Below are positions 53,648 through 64,000 of a DNA stretch of 64,000 bases, one piece after another (position 1 is the first letter of the stretch; every line of letters begins with the position of its first letter). The stretch spans positions 19,889 to 83,888 of the forward strand of contig VFZN01000015.1 of NCBI GenBank assembly GCA_016871195.1, in the 5' to 3' direction. A program made the translations under genes and the position numbers. The notes under the pieces are model-generated. The model was given only the letters and a program-made list of their open reading frames with translations. It searched no databases and was not told the DNA's origin. This DNA is from Acidobacteriota bacterium. Its GTDB lineage: Bacteria > Acidobacteriota > Vicinamibacteria > Vicinamibacterales > UBA2999.

Positions 53648-55195
53648 ATGTCGATGACGCCTGTGGAAGACCTGCGTGCCCGTGAACGGCGGGCCGAGGA
53701 CGGTGGGGGGGCCGATCGGCTGCGGAAGCAGCATGCGGCCGGCAAGCTCACGGCTCGCGAACGCATCGACCTGCTCTTCGACCCAGGGACGTTCGAGGAA
53801 GTCGACAAGCTGGTGACGCACCGCTGCCGTGACTTCGGCATGGAGGCTCAGGTGTTTCCCGGCGACGGCGTCATCACCGGGCACGGGCGCGTGCACGGGC
53901 GCGTCGTCTATGCCTTCGCGCAGGATTTCACCGTGTTTGGCGGGTCGCTCTCCGAAACCAACGCCGCGAAGATTTGCAAGGTGATGGACATGGCAGTCCG
54001 CAACGGCTGTCCGGTCATCGGCCTAAACGATTCGGGAGGCGCGCGCATCCAGGAGGGTGTCGTGTCGCTGGGTGGCTACGCTGACATTTTTTTGCGGAAC
54101 ACGATGGCATCGGGCGTAGTGCCGCAGATTTCCGCCATCATGGGACCGTGTGCGGGCGGCGCCGTCTATTCGCCGGCCATCACCGACTTCACCATCATGG
54201 TGAAGGACACCAGCTACATGTTCGTCACGGGGCCTGATGTCATCCGTACCGTCACACACGAGGACGTGACCAAAGATGCACTCGGCGGCGCGATGACGCA
54301 CAACGCGATCAGCGGTGTGGCGCACTTTGCCGTGGCAGACGATCGCGAGTGCCTGCTGCTCATCCGCGAGTTGCTGTCCTTCATGCCCGGAAACAATCTC
54401 GACGAGGCCCCGCGGCTCGTGACCGAGGACGCGACCGACCGCGAAGACGAGTCGCTCGACGCGCTCGTCCCGGTCTCGCCGAATCAGCCGTACGACATGC
54501 TCGACGTGATTCACACCGTGGCCGACGAAGGATATTTCCTCGAAGTGCATGAGCACTATGCGAAGAACATCCTTGTGGGCTTTGCGCGCCTGGGCGGCCG
54601 GCCCGTGGGCATCGTGGCCAATCAGCCGGCGCACCTGGCGGGCACCCTCGACATTGATGCCTCGGTGAAGGGCGCGCGCTTCGTGCGCTTCTGCGACGCG
54701 TTCAACATTCCGCTGGTGACGTTCGAGGATGTGCCGGGCTTCCTGCCGGGCACGGTACAGGAATACGGCGGCATCATCCGCCACGGGGCCAAGCTGCTCT
54801 ACGCCTTTGCCGAAGCGACGGTGCCCAAGGTGACGGTCATCACGCGGAAAGCCTATGGCGGGGCGTACTGCGTGATGGCGAGCAAGCATCTGCGCACTGA
54901 CTTCAACTATGCGTGGCCCACGGCCGAAATCGCGGTGATGGGTGCCGAGGGTGCCGTGAACATCCTCTACAAGCGCGAAATCGAGCGCGCCGACGATCCG
55001 GCAGCGATGCGCGCCGAGAGGGTCGCCGAGTTCCGCAGGAAATTCGCGAACCCCTACGTGGCAGCCGAGAAGGGCTATGTCGACGAAGTGATTCTGCCGC
55101 GCACGACGCGGCGGAAGCTTATCCAGGTGCTGGCCGCGCTCGAGGGCAAGCGCGAGACGCTGCCTCGCAAGAAGCACGGCAACATTCCGCTGTGA
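53648..55195 (+). CDS. Biotin-dependent acyl-CoA carboxylase, carboxyltransferase (beta) subunit
   Basis: The 515-residue protein matches the PccB/MccB carboxyltransferase family. Motifs include [69 protein letters not shown] and [13 protein letters not shown]. The enzyme carboxylates propionyl-CoA or related acyl-CoA. ATG 53648 follows the upstream stop by five bases; ATG 53654 also fits. It is followed by a separate biotin carboxylase and a separate biotin carrier protein, so the complex has at least three kinds of subunit. Confidence 0.93.
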   Translation: MSMTPVEDLRARERRAEDGGGADRLRKQHAAGKLTARERIDLLFDPGTFEEVDKLVTHRCRDFGMEAQVFPGDGVITGHGRVHGRVVYAFAQDFTVFGGSLSETNAAKICKVMDMAVRNGCPVIGLNDSGGARIQEGVVSLGGYADIFLRNTMASGVVPQISAIMGPCAGGAVYSPAITDFTIMVKDTSYMFVTGPDVIRTVTHEDVTKDALGGAMTHNAISGVAHFAVADDRECLLLIRELLSFMPGNNLDEAPRLVTEDATDREDESLDALVPVSPNQPYDMLDVIHTVADEGYFLEVHEHYAKNILVGFARLGGRPVGIVANQPAHLAGTLDIDASVKGARFVRFCDAFNIPLVTFEDVPGFLPGTVQEYGGIIRHGAKLLYAFAEATVPKVTVITRKAYGGAYCVMASKHLRTDFNYAWPTAEIAVMGAEGAVNILYKREIERADDPAAMRAERVAEFRRKFANPYVAAEKGYVDEVILPRTTRRKLIQVLAALEGKRETLPRKKHGNIPL

Positions 55196-55205
55196 GGCCG
55201 CCACG

Positions 55206-56741
55206 ATGACTGCAGGGCGCGCCATGAAAAAAGTACTGATCGCCAACCGCGGCGAGATTGCGGTGCGCATCATCCGGGCCTGCCGTGATCTCGGACTATC
55301 GACCGTGGCAGTCTATTCGGACTGTGATCGCGCGGCGCTGCATGTCCGGATGGCAGACGAGGCATACGGGGTCGGTCCGAATCCGCCCCGAGAGAGCTAC
55401 CTGCGCATCGATCGGATGATTGAGGTGGCACGGCAGAGCGGAGCCGATGCCGTGCATCCGGGGTACGGCTTCCTTGCCGAGAACGAAGACTTTGCGGCTG
55501 CCTGCGCCGGGGCGGGCCTGACGTTTGTCGGCCCGTCGCCAGAGGCGATCACGCTGATGGGCAGCAAGACGGCTGCGCGTCAGGTAGCGATGGCCGTCGG
55601 CGTGCCGGTGGTGCCCGGTACCGAGACGCCGATCGCCGACGATGTGTCGGACGAGGACGTGCTGGCGGTGGCCGAGCGCATCGGTTATCCCCTGATGCTG
55701 AAGGCCGTGGCCGGCGGTGGTGGCAAGGGCATGCGGATGGTCACCGAGGCGGCGGACCTGCCGTCGGCCCTGCGGGCGGCACGGTCGGAAGCAGGCTCGG
55801 CCTTTGGTGATTCGGCCGTGTATCTCGAGCGGCGTCTCCTCGCCCCGCGACACATTGAGGTACAGCTGCTGGCGGACCACTACGGCACGGTGGTGCCGTT
55901 TGTCGAACGCGAATGTTCCATCCAGCGCCGGCACCAGAAGGTGGTGGAAGAAAGCCCGTCGCTGGCCGTCTCACCCGACCTGCGCCGGCGCATGACCGAT
56001 GCCGCTGCGGCGGTGGCGCGGCAGGCCGGCTACAACAATGCCGGCACGATCGAGTTCCTGCTCGATGAGGACGGGTCGTTCTATTTCCTTGAAATGAACA
56101 CGCGCCTGCAGGTGGAACATCCGATCACGGAACAGGTGACGGGCATCGATCTGGTGCAGTGGCAGCTGCGCATTGCGCGTGGCGAGCGGCTGACGATCGA
56201 TCCGGCACGGGCGGTTGCGCCGCGCGGACATGCCGTCGAGTGCCGCATCTATGCGGAAGACCCCGATACCGGTTTCATGCCGTCGCCGGGTCGCGTGCAC
56301 GGGTTGCGGGTGCCGCAGGGGCCCGGGGTGCGCGATGACAGCGGCATGTATGAAGGCGGCGATGTGCCCATTTACTACGATCCGATGATCTCGAAGCTCA
56401 TTACATGGGCCGATGATCGGGTGACGGCGCTGGCACGCATGCGGCGTGCCCTTGCCGAATACGAAGTGTGCGGCATCCGCACAACGATTCCGTTCTTCCG
56501 CTGGATTCTCGAAGACGACGACTTCCAGGCGGGTCGGTTCGATACGACATTCATCGATCGCAAACTCGGGACACGGGGCGGCGAGCCGCTGGTGCCGTGC
56601 ACGGGGCAGCACGAGCAACTGGCAGCCATTGCGGTCGCCGTGCGGATGCGGATGGGCACGGCGACGATCGCCCCGCCCCCGGTGGCCCACGTTCCGAGCC
56701 GGTGGCAGCAGGCCGCGCGGCAGTCGGGCCTGCGGTCGTAG
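55206..56741 (+). CDS. Biotin carboxylase subunit of acyl-CoA carboxylase
   Basis: The 511-residue ATP-grasp protein has KKVLIANRGEIAVRIIRAC, HPGYGFLAENEDFA, the glycine-rich KAVAGGGGKGMR loop, VEHPITEQVTG and the carboxylase C-terminal domain. It charges biotin with CO2 from bicarbonate. A typical AccC has about 450 residues; the extra 60 lie at the C-terminus, where fused carboxylases carry the biotin domain, but no biotinyl motif is present here. The start is ATG 55206 or ATG 55224. Confidence 0.94.
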   Translation: MTAGRAMKKVLIANRGEIAVRIIRACRDLGLSTVAVYSDCDRAALHVRMADEAYGVGPNPPRESYLRIDRMIEVARQSGADAVHPGYGFLAENEDFAAACAGAGLTFVGPSPEAITLMGSKTAARQVAMAVGVPVVPGTETPIADDVSDEDVLAVAERIGYPLMLKAVAGGGGKGMRMVTEAADLPSALRAARSEAGSAFGDSAVYLERRLLAPRHIEVQLLADHYGTVVPFVERECSIQRRHQKVVEESPSLAVSPDLRRRMTDAAAAVARQAGYNNAGTIEFLLDEDGSFYFLEMNTRLQVEHPITEQVTGIDLVQWQLRIARGERLTIDPARAVAPRGHAVECRIYAEDPDTGFMPSPGRVHGLRVPQGPGVRDDSGMYEGGDVPIYYDPMISKLITWADDRVTALARMRRALAEYEVCGIRTTIPFFRWILEDDDFQAGRFDTTFIDRKLGTRGGEPLVPCTGQHEQLAAIAVAVRMRMGTATIAPPPVAHVPSRWQQAARQSGLRS

Positions 56742-56762
56742 CGCACGCAGCAAGGAGCCATT

Positions 56763-57275
56763 GTGCACGTGGAACTCGACATCAACGGGAGACGCCGGCA
56801 GGTGGAGGTGAGTGGCAGTGGCGAGCAGCTGACCGTCATCGTCGACGGGCAGGCCTTTCTCGTCGACGCGCGTCAGGTGGCGGGCGATGGTCTGTCGCTG
56901 GTTGTGGCCGACACCGACGGCGTACGCCGCAGCATCGACACCACAGTCTCGGCCCAGCGAGGCGGGGGCTATGCCGTCGCACTTGATGGACACACCATCA
57001 TGGCGATGCCGGTGTCGCGCTTCGGCCGAAGGGGCAGCGATGCCGGTGCGGCCGGCAGTGGCCCGCAGCAGGTGACGGCCCCGATGCCGGGCAGGGTGGT
57101 GCGGATGCTCGTCGCCCCAGGGGATGCGGTCGTCCCGAAGCAGGGGCTCGTGGTCGTCGAGGCCATGAAGATGGAAAACGAACTCAAGGCGACCCGCGCC
57201 GGCACGGTGAAGATGGTGCGCGCCGTCGAAGGCCAGTCCGTGGACGCAGGCGCCCTGCTGGTGACGGTGGAGTAG
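56763..57275 (+). CDS. Biotinyl/lipoyl carrier protein of acyl-CoA carboxylase
   Basis: The 170-residue protein carries a C-terminal biotinyl domain with the biotin-accepting lysine in EAMKMENE (K136). The N-terminal half (residues 1-95) is a separate beta-rich domain, different from E. coli AccB. It takes CO2 from the preceding biotin carboxylase and delivers it to the carboxyltransferase. The GTG start at 56763 is supported by AAGGAG six bases before it. Confidence 0.92.
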   Translation: MHVELDINGRRRQVEVSGSGEQLTVIVDGQAFLVDARQVAGDGLSLVVADTDGVRRSIDTTVSAQRGGGYAVALDGHTIMAMPVSRFGRRGSDAGAAGSGPQQVTAPMPGRVVRMLVAPGDAVVPKQGLVVVEAMKMENELKATRAGTVKMVRAVEGQSVDAGALLVTVE

Positions 57276-57281
57276 CCGCGC

Positions 57282-60200
57282 GTGCATCCCCGCCTGACTG
57301 CTCTCGCACGCTCGGCCCGGGCCACCGGGCTGACGCTGGCGATTGTCACGGCGGTGGTGCTGGTCAGCGTGGTCAACATCGACCTAGGGCCCGTGCTGCG
57401 GAGCCGCGCCGAGGCATTCGGGCGCACGTGGTTCGACCGCGGTGTGCACATCGGGCGGCTGGGCGTGCAGATTGGACAGGGCCGCCTGGTCATCGACGAC
57501 CTGGTGATCGATGGCATGTATGAGGGAGAAGATCCGTGGCTGGTGGCGGATCGCGTCGAACTGACCCTCACGTGGCGGACGCTCGTCGACCGCGAACTGC
57601 GCATCGATGCCGTCGAGGTGCGCGACTGGACGATGGTGCTCGAGAGCTATCCCAACGGGCGCCAGACGTTTCCCCGAGTCACAGGACCGCCACGTCCCCC
57701 GAGGACAGGGCCGAGCCTGATCACCACGTCGCTGCAGTCCATTCATCTCGGCAACGGTGCGCTCGAATTCCGCGACTACGGCTCGCAGTGGAGCATCTCG
57801 ACCCAGCACGTCGATATCTCGGTGACACAAGTGGCCGATCTGCGCGGGCGGCTGTCGTTTTCCGACAGCACGCTCTGGGTGCAGAATTATCTACCGATGC
57901 AGGCGGCCCTCGACGGCAGCTTTACCGTGGCCGACGGCAAAGTGATGTTCGATCGCGTCGAGATGCGCACCGACGAAGGTGTGCATGTGATGACGGGCGA
58001 ACTCGACGCGGCGCACTGGCCCGAGCAGACGTGGCAGTTCGATTCGCGGATGCCGCTGGCGCGCATCCGGCACCTCTTCTTCCAGGGCTATCCCTTCGAG
58101 ATGGCGGGGGAGGCGCGCTTCCGTGGACAGTTTCACTATTTCACCGGCGGCCGCGAGCTGCGCGGCCTCGTGTCGTCAGACGATGCGACGATCAACCGGT
58201 TCAGGTTGCAGCGGCTGCGCGGCAATCTGCTGTGGGTGCCGTCGCGGCTTGATTTCACGGATGCCACGGGTGACTTTCACGGCGGACGAGTGGCGTTCTC
58301 GTATGCGATGGCGCCCATGGCCCGCGTCGATGTGCGTCCGCGCGCAACCATCGCCGGCACCTACGACGGCGTCGACCTTCGGAACCTGACGGATGCCCTC
58401 GAGGTGGCCGGCCTCCGACTAGACGGTACGGCCAGCGGTGACGCCCGGCTGTCGTGGCCCATGAGCGAGTTCTGGAAGCGTGACGGTGGCGGCACCCTGT
58501 CGGTGACGGGGCCCACGGGCGTGCCCCTCCAGACAGCGGCGCTGCCGTTCGAGGCGATTGAAGAGGCCCGGGCGCGGGCGCTCGAGCAAGGCCCGTTCAG
58601 CAGCCACACGCCTCGTGTGCCGGTGCCGGTGGCCGGACGCAGCGTCTTCCGTTTCAACGAGGGCGGCGTTACCCTCGACCGAACGGAGGTGTCGACACCG
58701 GAGACGCACCTGGTGTTTTCGGGCACGACGGTCTGGGGCAACGACTCGCGCCTGCCGTTTTCGGTGACGAGCCGCAACTGGCAGGCGAGCGATCGCTTCA
58801 TGGCTGGTGTGCTGACGGCGGTGGGCGCCCCGACGGCGGCGGTGCTCGTCGATGGCATCGGCCTCTACGAGGGCGTGCTGACCGGTCCGCTGCGCAGGCC
58901 GCGCATCACCGGTCGCCTGCGCGGCGATGAAATGCGCGCCTGGGGCGTGGTGTGGGACGAGGTTGATGCCGACTTTGTGGTCGAGAACAGCTACGCCACG
59001 GTCAGCCGCTCACGCGTGGTCCATGACGACTCGGCGATGGACATCACCGGGAAGTTTTCGCTGGGCTATCCCCGCGCGGATGGCGGGGAACAGATGGATG
59101 CGCGGTTCCGCTTCGAACGCAGACCGCTGGCCGATTTCCGCGACGCCTTCGAACTGGAAGCCTATGAAGTGGACGGCCGCCTGTCGGGCGACCTGCATCT
59201 GTACGGCGACTATGAGGGCCCGTTCGGCTTCGGGCGCCTGGCCCTCGACGAGGCGGTGGTCTACGACGAGCCTGTCGACCACGGTGATGCAGCGCTCCAA
59301 TTCGAGGGCACTGGCGTCAGGCTCGACGGCATGGTGATCCGGAAAGGTGGCGCCACATCGACCGGGGCGGCCTATGTGGCGTGGGCCGGAACGTACTCGT
59401 TTAACGTGGCGGGCAGCGGTATGGCTGTCGAGTCGATGGTGGTACCGCAGCTCGATGTCGGCCCCAGGTTCAGCGGGCGGTTCTCGTTCACGGCCAGCGG
59501 CAGCGGCGAGTTCGACTTTCCGCGGTACGACGTGCGGTTCAGCATTCAGGACCTGTTCTACGGCGACGAGGGCGTGGGCGAGGTCACCGGTCGCCTCGGG
59601 GTGCGCGGCATCGACATGGTGTACGAGTTCGATGCCGCCTCGGTGCGTCTCGCGGTGAGCGGCACCGGCCGGGTGTCGCTGACCGACGAAATGGACTGCG
59701 ATATCTCGTTTCGTGTCACCGATACGTCACTCGACCCGTACTTGCGTGCCTATGATCCGACGCTGTCGCCTTACGTGTCGGCGGTGGCCTCAGGCACCGT
59801 GCGTGCCGTGGGCGAACTCTACAACCTCGACGCCCTGCGCGTGGACGTCCAGGGCGAGGCGCTGGCTCTGATGTTCTTTGACTACCGCCTGCGCAACCGC
59901 GGCGACGTGCGCATCAGCATGGATCGCCAGCGGCTGCGCCTTGAGGCGTTCAGTCTCGCCGGGGAGGACACGGCGCTCGATCTGACCGGCACGGCGGACG
60001 TGCAGGCCCGGACGCTGGCCCTGGCAGCGACCGGCTCGGCAAATCTCGCCGTGCTCGAGGGCGTGGTGCCCGACGTGCGCACCACGGGCCGCGCGGAACT
60101 GGCGGCGCGCATCACCGGCACCGTCGATGCGCCCACGGTGTCGGGACAGGCGCGCCTCATCGACGGGCGTCTCCGCAGTTTTGCCCTGCCGCACGCCCTC

Positions 60201-61369
60201 GAAGGACTGACGGGCCTGGTCACGTTCACGCCCGCCGGTGCGCAACTCGAACGCCTCACCGGACGCGTGGCCGGCGGCGCCATCCGCTTCGGCGGGCGCC
60301 TCGGCCTGTCTGGACTCGCACTGAGTGAGTTTGACGCGACCGTGTCGGCCACCGACATGCGGTTGCGTGTGCCGGAAGGGACGCGGTCGCTGGTGGATGC
60401 GCAGCTGGCCCTGCAGGGGCCGCCATCGGCACCTGTTCTGAGCGGGACCATCACGGTCAAAGATGCCGTCTGGTCATCGGAGATCGACACGACAGGGGGA
60501 TTGTTCAGCGGCAGAGGCGGCGGTGGTGACACGTCGATGGTGCCCACCGTCGAAGGGGTTCTCGCCACGGCGTCTGACAGCACGCTCGCCCTGGATGTGC
60601 GCGTCATCGCCGCTTCATCGCTGCGCATCGAAAACAGCCAGGCCCGCATCGTTGCCAGTGCCGACCTGACGGTACGGGGCACATCGGCACGACCGATTGT
60701 GATTGGGCGGGCTGACATCGAGCGTGGCGAAGTGCGATTCGAGGGGCGGCGATACGTGGTGACGCGCGGGAATCTCGACTTCACCAATCCCGATCGGTTG
60801 ATGCCGTTCTTTGACGTCGAGGCGATGACGCGTGTGCGGGTGCCCGGCCAGACCTACCTGGTGCGCCTGCGTATGGCCGGTACGACCGAGCGGCTGCAGC
60901 CCGAGTTCACCTCCGATCCGCCCCTGCCGCCCCTCGAGATTTTGACGATGCTATTCAGCGACATCAGCCCGAGCGGCGACGTGGAACTCGCGGCGCAGCA
61001 GCGGCCCAACGAGCGTGAGCAGCGCCTGCTCGAAGCGCGAGCCACCCGGGCCCTGACCGGCACCCTGTCGGCGGAAGTCGGCAAGGTGGTGCAGGATACC
61101 TTCGGGATTGACTCGTTCCAGATCACCCCACTGCTGGTCGATCCCTATCAGCAGTCGGCGCGGCTCAACGTGAATCCGTCGGCCCGCATCACACTGGGCA
61201 AGCGCATTTCCGATCGGATCTATCTCACCTACGCCCGCAGCCTGACCTCGTCGACGCGTGACGAAATCATCCTGCTGGAATTCGATCAGAGCGACACGCT
61301 GTCGTGGATTCTTTCGCAGAATGAAGACCGCACCTACGCGCTCGAAGTGCGCAAGAGGCACACGTTCTG

Positions 61370-61370
<1 letters not shown>
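57282..61370 (+). CDS. tamB: TamB-like translocation and assembly module protein (AsmA superfamily)
   Basis: The 1362-residue protein has an N-terminal signal anchor (GLTLAIVTAVVLVSVVNI) and a long beta-helical body typical of AsmA/TamB proteins, which bridge inner and outer membranes and help lipid transport and outer-membrane protein assembly. The C-terminal family domain is clear: PPLPPLEILTMLFSD, AQQRPNEREQRLLEARATRA and LYTYARSLT-like YLTYARSLTSS. The GTG start lies six bases after the carrier protein gene. The Omp85 gene overlaps its stop (TGATG), which is the expected tamA/tamB-type pairing. Confidence 0.88.

Positions 61371-64000
<2,630 letters not shown>

Overview
The window reads as chromosomal DNA of a GC-rich, aerobic, diderm heterotroph, most likely an Acidobacteriota of the Vicinamibacteria type. 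This placement is an inference from gene content; no rRNA or marker comparison was possible. LpxC, TamB and an Omp85/BamA-like barrel point to an LPS-type outer membrane. An Oar-like TonB receptor, sulfatase-TPR lipoproteins, two large quinoproteins, several exported c-type cytochromes, secreted amidohydrolases and TrmFO are all typical of that phylum. Coding density is very high. No gap exceeds about 200 bases, and I see no tRNA, rRNA, CRISPR array, insertion sequence or prophage.

Layout. 1-2565: 3' end of uvrA, then lpxC. 2596-9705: a secreted M19 dipeptidase; an opposing unit of a small exported protein and a TonB receptor; a sulfatase-like TPR lipoprotein. 9717-18394: a run of same-strand genes, mostly with overlapping stops and starts: YtcJ-like amidohydrolase lipoprotein, alginate-export-like porin, DoxX protein, CHRD protein, quinohemoprotein dehydrogenase, GT-C-like membrane protein, phosphoribosyltransferase. 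18404-29807: exported metabolism and electron transfer: a second quinoprotein, a Tat-exported class V aminotransferase, a duplicated tetraheme cytochrome, a one-heme protein of unknown family, two amidohydrolases, an old yellow enzyme, a membrane-anchored unknown and a diheme cytochrome. 29809-31281: an ECF sigma factor, a STAS protein and two small unknown proteins, each overlapping the next by four bases. 31360-43340: housekeeping: lysA, tmk, comF, the rplU-rpmA-obg-nadD-rsfS block, a lipoprotein/TPR pair, dprA, topA and trmFO. 43346-49518: xerC, an ABC-F ATPase behind an unusual HTH-receiver protein, then an ECF sigma/zinc anti-sigma/secreted protein operon. 49568-52873: a lipoprotein, an APC permease and a FN3-like lipoprotein. 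52881-64000: a FAH-family hydrolase and a three-polypeptide biotin-dependent acyl-CoA carboxylase, running directly into tamB and a truncated Omp85 gene.

How the parts fit. The exported quinoproteins, cytochromes, porin-like protein and DoxX protein suggest periplasmic oxidation of small alcohols or sugars feeding a respiratory chain. The dipeptidase, amidohydrolases, permease and TonB receptor suggest scavenging of peptides and acylated amino acids.

The most distinctive features are: TANNNT boxes 6-10 bases before the start codon at seven genes, which suggests leaderless or very short-leader transcription; the sigma-STAS stack; the HTH-receiver fusion; the duplicated reaction-centre-type cytochrome beside a novel one-heme protein; and perfect GC-rich hairpins between convergent genes.
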